In this document: positions 1 to 7,452 of the stretch, piece by piece
How positions within the stretch are numbered: position 1 is the stretch's first letter
Layout of the letters: each line of letters opens with the position of its first letter
Assembly (NCBI GenBank): GCA_934661765.1
Contig: CAKUJT010000045.1
Span: forward strand, 1 to 19,955
DNA length: 19,955 nucleotides
Source of the DNA: an uncultured Senegalimassilia sp.
GTDB taxonomy: Bacteria > Actinomycetota > Coriobacteriia > Coriobacteriales > Eggerthellaceae
Reading direction: 5' to 3'
Translations under genes and position numbers: made by a program
Notes under the pieces: model-generated
Databases searched by the model: none
Seen by the model: the letters and a program-made list of their open reading frames with translations, nothing else
Told to the model about the DNA's origin: nothing

Positions 1-327
1 CAGCAGCTCAACCAGCTCAAGGTCGCCGAGATGGCCATCAAGCTGAAGAACATGAAGAACATGCTGTACGAAACGGCTTGGGAGGCCGACAACAACGACG
101 GCAAGTTCGATCCCGGCGCTGCCGCCATGTGCAAGTACTACTGCGCCAACTCCGCCTTCTCCGTCGTCGACGACGGCATGCAGATCCTGGCGGGCGTGGC
201 CGTGGCCGGCGAGCATCGCGCTCAGCGCATCTGGCGCGACCTGCGTGTGGACCGCGTCTCCGGCGGCACCGACGAGATGATGATCCTCACCGCTTCCAAG
301 TTCGAGCTGAAGAAGTACCGCGACTAA
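1..327 (+). CDS. caiA: CaiA, crotonobetainyl-CoA reductase (3' end only)
   Basis: The frame is open from base 1 to TAA at 325-327, giving the last 108 residues of an acyl-CoA dehydrogenase-family flavoprotein whose start lies outside the window. From memory the stretch matches the C-terminal domain of E. coli CaiA closely, with shared blocks such as [27 protein letters not shown] and [16 protein letters not shown]. CaiA reduces crotonobetainyl-CoA to gamma-butyrobetainyl-CoA with electrons from an electron-transfer flavoprotein, allowing carnitine or crotonobetaine to serve as a terminal electron acceptor in the cytoplasm. The gene order caiA-caiB-caiC downstream supports the call, since it is the enterobacterial order. 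The alternative is a related short-chain acyl-CoA dehydrogenase, which is less likely given these neighbours. Confidence 0.88.
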   Translation, partial: QQLNQLKVAEMAIKLKNMKNMLYETAWEADNNDGKFDPGAAAMCKYYCANSAFSVVDDGMQILAGVAVAGEHRAQRIWRDLRVDRVSGGTDEMMILTASKFELKKYRD

Positions 328-358
328 CTCACGCGGCTAGCAAACGGATCCAACAGAC

Positions 359-381
359 GGCGGCGCGGCAAGCGCGCCGCC
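359..381 (+). promoter_or_regulatory. Intercistronic hairpin between caiA and caiB
   Basis: GGCGGCGCG at 359-367 pairs perfectly with CGCGCCGCC at 373-381 around a 5-nt loop. No T tract follows, so it is not a classical terminator. It lies just before the caiB ribosome binding site (AAAGGA, 388-393). It may stabilise the mRNA 3' end of caiA or set relative expression of the two genes; that role is inferred. Confidence 0.55.
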
Positions 382-400
382 GAATCGAAAGGAATTCATC

Positions 401-1615
401 ATGGCTCTTGAAACCAACAAGCCGTCCTTCGGCGTTCTGGATGACGTCAAGGTCGTTTACGCAGCAGTCGAGCTGGCAGTGCCGAAGGCCTGCGACCTCA
501 TGGCCGACTGGGGTGCCGACGTCACGTGGCTGGAGAACACCGGCGCTGGCGACACCATCCGCGACACCGCTTACGTCAAGCAGGCCGAGCGCCGCAACCA
601 GCGTTCCGTTTCCATGAACTACTTCTCCGACGAGGGCAAGGAAATCCTGTTCAAGATGCTGGCCGACGCCGACATCTTCATCGAGGCCTCCAAGGGCGGC
701 ACCTGGGCTCGCAAGGGCATCACCGACGAGGTGCTGTGGGAGATCAACCCGAAGCTCGTCATCGTGCACCTGTCCGGCTTCGGCCAGACCGGCGACCCGA
801 AGATGGTCAAGCGCGCCGCTTACGACCTGACCGTCATGGCCTACTCCGGCTACATGAGCCAGAACGGCACGCAGGAGCAGCCGATGAACCCCGGCCCCTA
901 CGCTGGCGATTACTTCAACTCGCTCATGATCGTCTCCTCCACCCTGGCTGCGCTGCATAAGGCCAACCGCACGGGCAAGGGCGAGAGCATCGACATGGCC
1001 ATGTACGAGACGCTGCTGGCCATCGGCCAGTACTACCTGGTCGACTACCTGAACGAGGGCATCCTGTGGCCTCGCCCGGGCGCTCGCAACCAGAACCTCT
1101 GCGGCATCGGCGAGTACAAGTGCAACGACGGCTTCCTGGGCGTGTGCCTGTACGGTGTCGACCAGAACAAGTACTTCCTGGAGACCATCGGCCTGGGTCA
1201 CCTGTGGGGCACCGAGGACATCCCGGAGGACACCTCCGGCCTGTGGCTGTCCAACCCGCATGCTGCTGAGATCGAGGCTGCATTCGAGGCGTACTGCCTG
1301 GAGCACTCCAAGTACGAGATCGAGGCGGACTTCGCTGCTCACCGCATCGCCGCTCAGGTCGTCATGGAGTTCGAGGACCTCGTGAAGGAAGAGCACCTCA
1401 AGCTGCGCGATGACTTCATGGATTGGGAGACCGAGGACGGCAAGACCTTCAAGGGTCTGGGCGTGTTCCCCAAGTTCCAGCAGACCCCCGGCCAGGTGTG
1501 GCGCCCGATGCCCAAGCAGGGCGGCGACACCGCTGACGTGCTGACCAAGCTCGGCTACACGGCCGACCAGATCGCCGCGCTGAACGAGAGCGGCGTCGTC
1601 AAGGTCGCTGAATAA
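401..1615 (+). CDS. caiB: CaiB, carnitine/crotonobetaine CoA-transferase (class III)
   Basis: A 404-residue protein, practically the length of E. coli CaiB (405). Class III CoA-transferases move CoA between acyl-CoA and acid; CaiB transfers CoA between gamma-butyrobetainyl-CoA or crotonobetainyl-CoA and carnitine. CaiB-type blocks are visible: DIFIEASKG, RKGITDEVLWEINPKLVI, HLSGFGQ, and GKGESIDMAMYETLL. The expected catalytic aspartate is present at residue 170 in PYAGDYF, corresponding to Asp169 in PYTADYF of E. coli. ATG 401 follows AAAGGA with 7-nt spacing. The gene lies 73 bp after caiA and 192 bp before caiC, in one transcriptional direction. The substrate assignment rests on remembered family similarity and synteny; other betaine-like CoA esters remain possible. 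Confidence 0.9.
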   Translation: MALETNKPSFGVLDDVKVVYAAVELAVPKACDLMADWGADVTWLENTGAGDTIRDTAYVKQAERRNQRSVSMNYFSDEGKEILFKMLADADIFIEASKGGTWARKGITDEVLWEINPKLVIVHLSGFGQTGDPKMVKRAAYDLTVMAYSGYMSQNGTQEQPMNPGPYAGDYFNSLMIVSSTLAALHKANRTGKGESIDMAMYETLLAIGQYYLVDYLNEGILWPRPGARNQNLCGIGEYKCNDGFLGVCLYGVDQNKYFLETIGLGHLWGTEDIPEDTSGLWLSNPHAAEIEAAFEAYCLEHSKYEIEADFAAHRIAAQVVMEFEDLVKEEHLKLRDDFMDWETEDGKTFKGLGVFPKFQQTPGQVWRPMPKQGGDTADVLTKLGYTADQIAALNESGVVKVAE

Positions 1616-1668
1616 CAGCTGAGAAACGCTGAAGGTTCCGAGAGGAAGGCTCCCCTTTCGGAATGACG

Positions 1669-1692
1669 GCCGGGCCCTGAGAAGGGCCCGGC
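1669..1692 (+). terminator. GC-rich hairpin after caiB, terminator-like
   Basis: GCCGGGCCCT (1669-1678) pairs perfectly with AGGGCCCGGC (1683-1692) around GAGA. The tail TTCTAT is a weak U tract, so this may be a leaky intra-operon terminator or a processing/stability element rather than a full stop, given that caiC follows in the same direction. Confidence 0.5.
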
Positions 1693-1704
1693 TTCTATAG
1701 GGGC

Positions 1705-1747
1705 CTTGCATTCGACGGGGTTTGGAGCGCCCCTCGTCGAATGCAAG
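1705..1747. repeat. Long perfect inverted repeat in the caiB-caiC spacer
   Basis: CTTGCATTCGACG (1705-1717) is exactly repeated in reverse complement at 1735-1747, a 13-bp perfect stem extended by GGG/CCC pairing inside and a loop of about 9 nt. No T tract follows on the + strand. Located about 60 bp upstream of the caiC start, it could be an operator, an mRNA processing site or a copy of a dispersed palindromic element. Confidence 0.6.
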
Positions 1748-1807
1748 ACATCTGAAACGGCGCTGAAGCTAGAAAGCAACGGATAAAGGGATCAAGGGAG
1801 AGAAGAC

Positions 1808-3364
1808 ATGGTCGACATCGTTGGCAACGAAACGCTCGCAAGCCTGTGGGACAAGCTCGCTCGCGAGTGCGGCGACAAGGACTTCTTCATCTTCCAGGAC
1901 CGCGAGGGCGACGTGGCCACCTACAGCTACCGCGCCTTCAACGAGCTGATCAACCAAACGGCGAACATGTTCCTGAGCCAGGGCGTGGAGCGCGGCGAGC
2001 ACGTGGCCGTGCAGATGCACACCTGCCCCGAATTCCTTATGTGCCTGTTCGGCCTTGCCAAGATCGGTGCCGTGCTGGTTCCCATGAACGAGCAGTACCT
2101 ACAGGCCGAGTGCGAGTACGCGCTTGACATGTGCTCCACCCGCCGCGCGGTGGTGGAGCCTTGCTACGTGGAGCTCTACGACGCCATCCACGCCGACGGC
2201 AGGCTTGACCAGGGCATCATCGTGGCCCGCAGCGAAGGCGGCGAGGAGGCCATGGGCTACCCGCTGTTCTCCGAGCTGGTGGCCGCCGAAGGCATCGAGC
2301 TTGAGGTCCCGAGCGACCTGTCCCCCGACGACCCGTGCGAGATCCTGTTCACGAGCGGCACCACTTCCAACCCCAAGGGCGTCATCCTGACCCACGGTAA
2401 CCTGATCTACTCGGGTTATTACGGCGACTGGGAGACGGCCATGACGTCGGAGGACCGCATGTTCTCCACCATGCCCGCATGCCACTCCAACTTCCAGCTG
2501 GCGGCGCTGACCCCGGTCATGACCGCCCGCGCCACGCTCATCGTGGTGGAGAAGTATAGCGCGAGCAGGTTCTGGAGCCAGATTCGCCAGTACCGCGCGA
2601 CCCTGGCGCAGTGCGTGGCCATGATGCTGCGCACGCTGATGCTGCAGCCAGTTGATCCGGACGAGAAGGACCACTGCCTGCGCGACATGCTGTACTTCCT
2701 GCCCGTGTCCGCACGCGAGAAGGAAGCCTTCGAGGAGCGCTACGGGGTGCGCATCATGAACACCTACGGCTCCACCGAGTCCGTCGGCTGGGTGCTGACC
2801 GACCCGCCCACCGGCGAGCGCAACTGGCCCTCCATCGGCCGCGTTGGCCTGGGCTACGAAGCCAAGATCGTCGACGAGGAAGGCAACGAGCTGCCCGCCG
2901 GCGAAGTCGGCGAGATCTGCGTGAAGGGCGTCCCCGGGCGCTCGATCATGCTGGGCTACCTGGGCAACGAGGCCGCCACGGCCGAGGCGCTGTCCAGCGA
3001 CGGCTGGCTGCGCATGGGCGACAAGGGCTACTACGACGAGAACGGCTGGTTCTTCTTTTTCGACCGCAAGAGCAACATGATCAAGCGCTCGGGCGAGAAC
3101 ATCTCCACCACCGAGATCGAGGGCATCCTGGAGGAGCACCCCGACATCAAGGAGGCCGCGGTCATCGGCGTGCCCGACCCCATCCGCGACCAGGCGGTGA
3201 AGGCGTTCGTGCTGCCCGAGGACGGCGCCGCAATCGACCAGGACGCGGTGATCGCGTACTGCGAGGGCAACATGGCAGCGTTCAAGGTGCCCACCATCGT
3301 CGAGATCGTCGACGACTTCCCCCGCACCTGCAGCATGAAGATCGAGAAGAAGCTTTTGAAATAA
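1808..3364 (+). CDS. caiC: CaiC, crotonobetaine/carnitine-CoA ligase
   Basis: A 518-residue ANL-superfamily acyl-CoA synthetase, the size of E. coli CaiC (about 517). It activates carnitine, crotonobetaine or gamma-butyrobetaine to the CoA thioester using ATP, priming the CaiB transferase cycle. Adenylation motifs are in order: the P-loop TSGTTSNPKG at about residue 182, YGSTES near residue 318, GWLRMGDKGYYDENGW followed by DRKSNMIKRSGENIS in the hinge region, and a near-terminal KIEKKLL holding the likely catalytic lysine. The N-terminus (TLASLWDKLA) is also CaiC-like. ATG 1808 follows GGGAG at 1796-1800 with 7-nt spacing. It lies 27 bp upstream of the MFS gene, so the two are surely co-transcribed. 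A broader medium-chain acyl-CoA ligase would be the alternative. Confidence 0.87.
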   Translation: MVDIVGNETLASLWDKLARECGDKDFFIFQDREGDVATYSYRAFNELINQTANMFLSQGVERGEHVAVQMHTCPEFLMCLFGLAKIGAVLVPMNEQYLQAECEYALDMCSTRRAVVEPCYVELYDAIHADGRLDQGIIVARSEGGEEAMGYPLFSELVAAEGIELEVPSDLSPDDPCEILFTSGTTSNPKGVILTHGNLIYSGYYGDWETAMTSEDRMFSTMPACHSNFQLAALTPVMTARATLIVVEKYSASRFWSQIRQYRATLAQCVAMMLRTLMLQPVDPDEKDHCLRDMLYFLPVSAREKEAFEERYGVRIMNTYGSTESVGWVLTDPPTGERNWPSIGRVGLGYEAKIVDEEGNELPAGEVGEICVKGVPGRSIMLGYLGNEAATAEALSSDGWLRMGDKGYYDENGWFFFFDRKSNMIKRSGENISTTEIEGILEEHPDIKEAAVIGVPDPIRDQAVKAFVLPEDGAAIDQDAVIAYCEGNMAAFKVPTIVEIVDDFPRTCSMKIEKKLLK

Positions 3365-3391
3365 CGGCAACGAACGGAAAGGACGGCGCTC

Positions 3392-4774
3392 ATGGACGAC
3401 TCGAGCAAGCGGAAGCGAAATGTGATGCCGTCGGATGGGGTGCCGGCGGGCGGCGCGAAGAGCGGGAAGAAAGCCCTCGACGAAGCCGCCATGACGCCGT
3501 TTCTGCGCGAGATCACGCTGGTGTCGAGCGGAGGCGCCTTCCTTGACGGCTACGTGCTGTCGCTGATCGGCGTGGCGCTGACCCAGATCACGGCGCAGAT
3601 GAGCCTGACCACGCACTGGACGGCGGCGATCGGCGCGTCGGTGCTGCTCGGCATCCTGGTCGGCAGCATCGTGGGCGGCTATCTGACCGACATCATCGGG
3701 CGCAAGAAGATGTTCGTTCTGGACATCATTGCGATTGCCCTGTTCTCGGCACTGAGCATGACCGACGCCTCCCCCTTGCAGCTGGTGATATACCGCTTCT
3801 TCATCGGCGTGTTCGTAGGCGCCGACTACCCTATCGCCACATCGCTTATCACCGAGTTCACGCCGAAGCACCATCGCGCGATATCCATGGGCATGGTCTC
3901 GGCGGCGTGGTACCTGGGCGCCACCGTGGCGGCGCTTGTGGGCTTCTGCCTGTGCGACGTCGACAACGGGTGGAAGCTGATGCTGGGATCGGCCATCATC
4001 CCCTGCGTGTTCCTGCTGATCGGCAGGTGCAAGGTTCCCGAGTCTCCCCTGTGGCTTAAGAACAAGGGCCGCGAGGAGGAGGCCCTCAAGGTGGTCTTGC
4101 GCGTGTACGGCGACGACGTGACCCTTGAGGGCGAGGAAGAGGGGCCGAAGACGAAGGCCGGCTTCACCGAGGTGTTCTCGAAGGGCTATGCCGCGCGCAT
4201 CGTGTTCCTGGGCATCCTGACGCTGTGCCAGGTGGTTCCCATGTACGCCATCTACACGTTCGGTCCGCAGATCATGACCGCGTTCGGCCTGGGCGTCGGG
4301 AAGAGCGCGATCCTGGGCGAGAGCGTGCTGAGCCTGTTCTTCCTGGTGGGCTCGCTGCCGGCCATGTTCTGGCTGAACTCCATGGGCCGCCGCCCGCTGC
4401 TCATCCGCTCGCTGTTCCTGATGGCGGTAGGCCTGGTGGTGCTGGGCTTGTTCCCCACCGCGCCGCTACCGGTGATCATCTGCGCGTTCGGCCTGTACGC
4501 GTTCTTCAGCGGCGGACCGGGCATCCTGCAGTGGCTCTACCCCAACGAGCTGTTCCCCACCGAGGTGAGGGCGACGGCGGTGGGTCTGGCCATCGGCATC
4601 TCGCGCGTCGGCACGATCGTGGCGACGTACGGCACGCCGATCTTCATGGCCGCGTTCGGCATCGGACCCACCATGCTGGTAGCCGCCGGCCTGGTGATCT
4701 TGGGATTGGTGCTGTCGATCTTCATGGCGCCGGAAACCGCCGGCAAATCGCTGGGCGAGACGAGCTCGCTGTAG
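3392..4774 (+). CDS. MFS permease, candidate carnitine/betaine importer
   Basis: A 460-residue major facilitator superfamily transporter of the sugar/aromatic-acid symporter type. After a roughly 35-residue hydrophilic N-terminus come about 12 hydrophobic segments. The loop 2-3 signature GGYLTDIIGRKKMF is present, as is the second-half counterpart NSMGRRPLL, the PESPLWL segment at the end of the sixth helix, and LYPNELFPTEVRATAVG in the second half. A charged central loop (about residues 220-260) separates the halves. It starts 27 bp after caiC with AAGGA upstream. Family members couple organic solute uptake to protons. The cargo cannot be read from sequence; being last in a cai operon suggests carnitine, crotonobetaine or export of gamma-butyrobetaine, taking the place of the BCCT antiporter CaiT used in enterobacteria. 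Confidence 0.85.
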   Translation: MDDSSKRKRNVMPSDGVPAGGAKSGKKALDEAAMTPFLREITLVSSGGAFLDGYVLSLIGVALTQITAQMSLTTHWTAAIGASVLLGILVGSIVGGYLTDIIGRKKMFVLDIIAIALFSALSMTDASPLQLVIYRFFIGVFVGADYPIATSLITEFTPKHHRAISMGMVSAAWYLGATVAALVGFCLCDVDNGWKLMLGSAIIPCVFLLIGRCKVPESPLWLKNKGREEEALKVVLRVYGDDVTLEGEEEGPKTKAGFTEVFSKGYAARIVFLGILTLCQVVPMYAIYTFGPQIMTAFGLGVGKSAILGESVLSLFFLVGSLPAMFWLNSMGRRPLLIRSLFLMAVGLVVLGLFPTAPLPVIICAFGLYAFFSGGPGILQWLYPNELFPTEVRATAVGLAIGISRVGTIVATYGTPIFMAAFGIGPTMLVAAGLVILGLVLSIFMAPETAGKSLGETSSL

Positions 4775-4844
4775 GGCGAGAGTCGCGTGCGTGCGAGCAC
4801 GCGAGCGCGAGGCGTGCGACATGCGGCGTTCGACTGAGGTTGCG

Positions 4845-4877
4845 AAGCCCGCGGGGGAATCCCCCGCGGGCTTTTTT
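4845..4877 (+). terminator. Strong rho-independent terminator of the cai operon
   Basis: AAGCCCGCGGGGG (4845-4857) pairs perfectly over 13 bp with CCCCCGCGGGCTT (4861-4873) around the 3-nt loop AAT, followed by a T run to 4877. It lies 71 bp after the MFS stop codon. Confidence 0.9.
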
Positions 4878-4950
4878 ACGTTTTGGGAGCGGCGCGCCCG
4901 GACACTTCGGGGGCGTAGCGCTAAGTGTCCGAAACAAACCAACGGCCGGC

Positions 4951-4990
4951 AAAAAGCCTGCAGGAGGGATTCCTCTCACAGGCTTTTTGC
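4951..4990. terminator. Second terminator-like palindrome, possibly bidirectional
   Basis: AAAAAGCCTG (4951-4960) pairs perfectly with CAGGCTTTTT (4978-4987). A-tract and T-tract flanks could terminate transcription on either strand. The bases after it (GCGTTTTGGG) nearly repeat those after the first terminator (ACGTTTTGGG), suggesting that the two are copies of one element. Confidence 0.65.
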
Positions 4991-5110
4991 GTTTTGGGGA
5001 GGATAGCATGCGACGCTGCACCAGGAGCTTGCCGAGGGATAGAATCGATGCGAAGGCGATTCTGCTTCGAAAGGCAAACAGATGCGAAAGCAACGGAAGG
5101 CAGGGCAGGT

Positions 5111-5704
5111 ATGAGCGGCAAGGGTTATTCGATCGTATTCAGCAGCAGGACGGGGAACACCGCCGAGCTTGCGGAGGCTGTTCGCGGGGCGCTGCCGGAA
5201 GAGGCATGCGAGTATTTCGGGAGCGTTGACGGGGACGGCAACTGCGATGATGGCTGCGGTTGCGCTGGCGATGGAGACCGCAACGGCAGCAGCTTCGGAA
5301 GCAGCACCAGCGCAATCCCCGCATCCGAGACGCTGTTCGTGGGTTTTTGGACGAACCAGGGCGTGGCTGATCAGGCGGCGCAAAAGCTGCTGGAACAGCT
5401 GAAGGACCGAAAGATCTTTCTGTTCGGCACCGCCGGATTCGGCGGCAGCGAGGCGTATTTCCAGACAATCCTGGACAAAACGAAGGCATTCATCGATGAC
5501 AGCAACACCGTGATCGGGACCTTCATGTGCCAGGGCAAAATGCCGCATTCCGTGCGCGAACGCTACATGAAGATGAAGGAACAGCCTGATCGCATGCCCA
5601 ATCTTGACGCCATGATCGAAAACTTCGACAAAGCCCTATCCCATCCCGATACCAACGACCTGGAGAAGCTGACTAGTGCGGTAAGGGAAACCATCGAGCG
5701 GTAA
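5111..5704 (+). CDS. Flavodoxin-like protein with Gly/Asp/Cys-rich insert
   Basis: A 197-residue protein of the flavodoxin fold, probably binding FMN and shuttling electrons in the cytoplasm. The N-terminal strand and phosphate loop are clear (YSIVFSSRTGNTAEL; SSRTGNT at residues 11-17). Later flavin-side segments GFWTNQG (78-84) and FGTAGFGGSEAYF (105-117) fit flavodoxin-family proteins that support reductases. Residues 38-68 form an unusual insert rich in Gly, Asp and Ser with cysteines at 45, 49 and 51. ATG 5111 is chosen because it follows a purine-rich GGAAGGCAGGG region and begins directly with the first beta strand; an in-frame extension to 4925 would run through the terminator palindrome. 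It is transcribed separately from cai. The partner enzyme is not evident. Confidence 0.82.
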   Translation: MSGKGYSIVFSSRTGNTAELAEAVRGALPEEACEYFGSVDGDGNCDDGCGCAGDGDRNGSSFGSSTSAIPASETLFVGFWTNQGVADQAAQKLLEQLKDRKIFLFGTAGFGGSEAYFQTILDKTKAFIDDSNTVIGTFMCQGKMPHSVRERYMKMKEQPDRMPNLDAMIENFDKALSHPDTNDLEKLTSAVRETIER

Positions 5705-5769
5705 CGCGCTCTTGCAACGCTCTCCAACGCGCATACAAGCGAAGCTGAACAATGCAGCAAGGGAAATCG

Positions 5770-5803
5770 GTGGGTGTCCCCCACCCTCGCGCAGCAAATG
5801 CGA
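5770..5803 (+). promoter_or_regulatory. Two small hairpins between flavodoxin and luxR-type gene
   Basis: GGTGGG and CCCACC form a small stem near 5770-5786, followed at once by CTCGC/GCGAG around a 9-nt loop near 5785-5803, with a TTTTT run about 12 nt later. They may end flavodoxin transcription inefficiently or belong to the leader of the regulator gene. Confidence 0.35.
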
Positions 5804-5888
5804 GCCGCTTGTAACTTTTTACCTGCGTGCTTCATGAGCATTGGTAGAATCGATTGCAGGTTCAATCATTCGCACAGCAAGGAGAACC

Positions 5889-7280
5889 GTGTTCTCGGTC
5901 GATAGACAATCCCTCCAATCGCTTTCCGCGCTGGCGCTGTTCACGTTTGCTTTCTTGGGAAGCGAGTTTTTCTTCGATAGCCGGATCGGCCTGCTTGTCA
6001 GCGCCGAAGGGGTTGTGAGCGCGCAAGCGATGGTCCTTGGCGCAAGCGTCGTCGGCTTTCTGGCTTATGCGCTGATTTCGAAGTTGGCCGGGGGCCGACG
6101 CGCGCTTCGGGCGATCGAGGCCATCGGGGCTATTGCGGCTCTAATCACGATTGCCGCCACGGAAAGCTCGCTTGCCATGCAAATCGCGGGATGCATCGCG
6201 TTCTTCCTGATGGGAAGCCTGGGCGCCGAGGCGCATTGGAGCATGGCGCGCGCCTTTGAGGGAAGCCCGTCGCTTGCCAAGGGGGCCGGCGCGGCTTACG
6301 CCGCCGGCATCCTGCTGCAGTTTGCGAGCAACCAGTTCGTGCCCGCGGGCTTGGTGGACGCAGCGGTGCTGTGCGTAGGCGTCGCCGCACTTGCCGTGTT
6401 CGCGGCGGCTGGAGAATGTGATGACGAATCCGCAGGTCAAAAGGAGCAAGCGGCCCCAGATAGCGCGAAACCCGCTATCCGCGCTGTTTGGCTTCTTGCG
6501 CTTGTGGTGCTGCTGGCCTGCATGTTCTCTACGTTGGACAACGTGGTTACCCTTGCGAACGCACAGGGCTCGATCTCGGTCGAAACGTGGCCGCGCCTGT
6601 TCCTTGCGGCGAGCGGCCTTGCCGCCGGCGTCCTGTTCGACATCCGCGAGCGCCGCTACATGGGATTCATCATGTTCGCGGTGACGGTGCTTTCCACCAT
6701 ATCGATCCTGGCCGTCGAGGCCGGGGCAAGCCCCGTGATCGGACTGATCGTGTTCTATCTGAGCTCCGGATTCTTCGTCACGTTCTTCACCACCACGTTC
6801 TTGCAGCTGGCGCCGCGGATGCGCACGCCGCAGCTGTGGGCCGGCATGGGACGCGCCGCCAACAACTTGTGCGCGTTCACCATGTCGGGGGTCTCCATGA
6901 TGCTGACGCAATCGGGCATCGCGGCCGTGATGATCGCGTCGCTGATCCTGTTCGTGCTGGTCAGCGTTGCGTTCGTGGGCGCTGGGCTGTTCCGCCTGCC
7001 GTCGACGGTCGGGGAACGCGAGGCCATCAAGGCGGGTCTTGCCGCCGCGGCAGCGCCGACCCTGGAGGAGATGCAGGCCGAGTTCGTCAGCGGAAGCGGT
7101 TTGACCCCGCGCGAGGAAGAGGTGCTGCGCGCCGTGACCGCCGACGAGCGCCCGCTCAAGCAAGTGGCCGACGACCTGGGGATTTCGCTACGTATGGTGC
7201 AGCGTCACCTGACCAACATCTACAGCAAGACCAACACGCAAACCCGAGCCGGCCTCACCCGCGCATTCTTCGGGAAGTAG
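5889..7280 (+). CDS. Membrane-anchored LuxR-family transcription regulator
   Basis: A 463-residue protein with a large membrane domain followed by a LuxR-type DNA-binding domain. About residues 10-375 are mostly hydrophobic with roughly ten to twelve helix-length segments, interrupted by a charged loop (GECDDESAGQKEQAAPDSAK) between two halves, as in MFS-like sensor domains. The last 60 or so residues carry a GerE/LuxR helix-turn-helix: LTPREEEVLRAVT, then LKQVADDLGISLRMVQRHLTNIYSKTNTQTRAGL. Such multi-pass LuxR regulators are frequent in Eggerthellaceae and usually control adjacent metabolic genes; the signal is unknown. GTG 5889 is preferred because AAGGAGA lies just upstream; an in-frame TTG at 5841 would add 16 residues without a good ribosome binding site. 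Possible targets are the flavodoxin gene or the cai operon. Confidence 0.85.
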   Translation: MFSVDRQSLQSLSALALFTFAFLGSEFFFDSRIGLLVSAEGVVSAQAMVLGASVVGFLAYALISKLAGGRRALRAIEAIGAIAALITIAATESSLAMQIAGCIAFFLMGSLGAEAHWSMARAFEGSPSLAKGAGAAYAAGILLQFASNQFVPAGLVDAAVLCVGVAALAVFAAAGECDDESAGQKEQAAPDSAKPAIRAVWLLALVVLLACMFSTLDNVVTLANAQGSISVETWPRLFLAASGLAAGVLFDIRERRYMGFIMFAVTVLSTISILAVEAGASPVIGLIVFYLSSGFFVTFFTTTFLQLAPRMRTPQLWAGMGRAANNLCAFTMSGVSMMLTQSGIAAVMIASLILFVLVSVAFVGAGLFRLPSTVGEREAIKAGLAAAAAPTLEEMQAEFVSGSGLTPREEEVLRAVTADERPLKQVADDLGISLRMVQRHLTNIYSKTNTQTRAGLTRAFFGK

Positions 7281-7317
7281 GGCGGCTTCCTGCCGCCTAA
7301 GCTCGACCCAATAGGGT
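7281..7317 (+). terminator. Weak hairpins after the LuxR-type gene
   Basis: GGCGGC (7281-7286) pairs with GCCGCC (7292-7297) immediately after the stop codon, and a second small stem GACCC/GGGTC follows. Neither has a T tract, so termination here is uncertain. Confidence 0.3.
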
Positions 7318-7406
7318 CAGCCAAAGCAGCAAGCTTCCTTAGCCGCACGAAAACGACCGCTTTGAGACTTAATGCTGTCGAGGCTTGATGCTTTTGAGGG
7401 CAAATA

Positions 7407-7452
7407 AGGAATAGGCCTTTTGAGCCTGCTCTAGCTCAAAAGGCCTATTCCT
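7407..7452 (-). terminator. 19-bp stem terminator of the winged-helix gene
   Basis: AGGAATAGGCCTTTTGAGC (7407-7425) is perfectly complementary to 7434-7452, giving a 19-bp stem with an 8-nt loop. On the minus strand it is followed by TTATTTG, a modest U-rich tail. The upstream arm includes the stop codon (7445-7447) and last codons of the winged-helix gene. It would also block transcripts arriving from the LuxR gene on the + strand. Confidence 0.75.

Larger units (their letters stand above)
4775..5110. other. Gene-free 336 bp with two terminators and a palindrome
   Basis: No credible gene. It contains the strong terminator after the MFS gene, a 9-bp palindrome (CGGACACTT at 4899-4907 paired with AAGTGTCCG at 4923-4931), and a second terminator-like palindrome at 4951-4987. 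Short open frames running through it are artefacts of these palindromes, which translate to similar Pro/Gly-rich peptides. The flavodoxin gene begins at 5111. Confidence 0.7.

Noticed and set aside
329..1711. Long minus-strand open frame opposite caiB
   Set aside because: Antisense to a clearly homologous gene; composition is the Leu/Val/His/Gln-rich shadow typical of high-GC codon third positions, and no ribosome site or family resemblance is seen.
2099..3874. 591-codon minus-strand open frame opposite caiC and the MFS gene
   Set aside because: Spans two well-supported genes on the other strand and has shadow composition (His, Gln, Asp, Val rich) without motifs.
4925..5110. N-terminal extension of the flavodoxin
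   Set aside because: It translates the palindromic repeat upstream; the start at 5111 has a purine-rich ribosome site and begins directly at the fold.
4225..5229. Long + strand frame overlapping the MFS gene end and the terminators
   Set aside because: Out of frame with the MFS gene, runs through a perfect terminator, and its sequence is Arg/His-rich shadow with palindrome-derived peptides.
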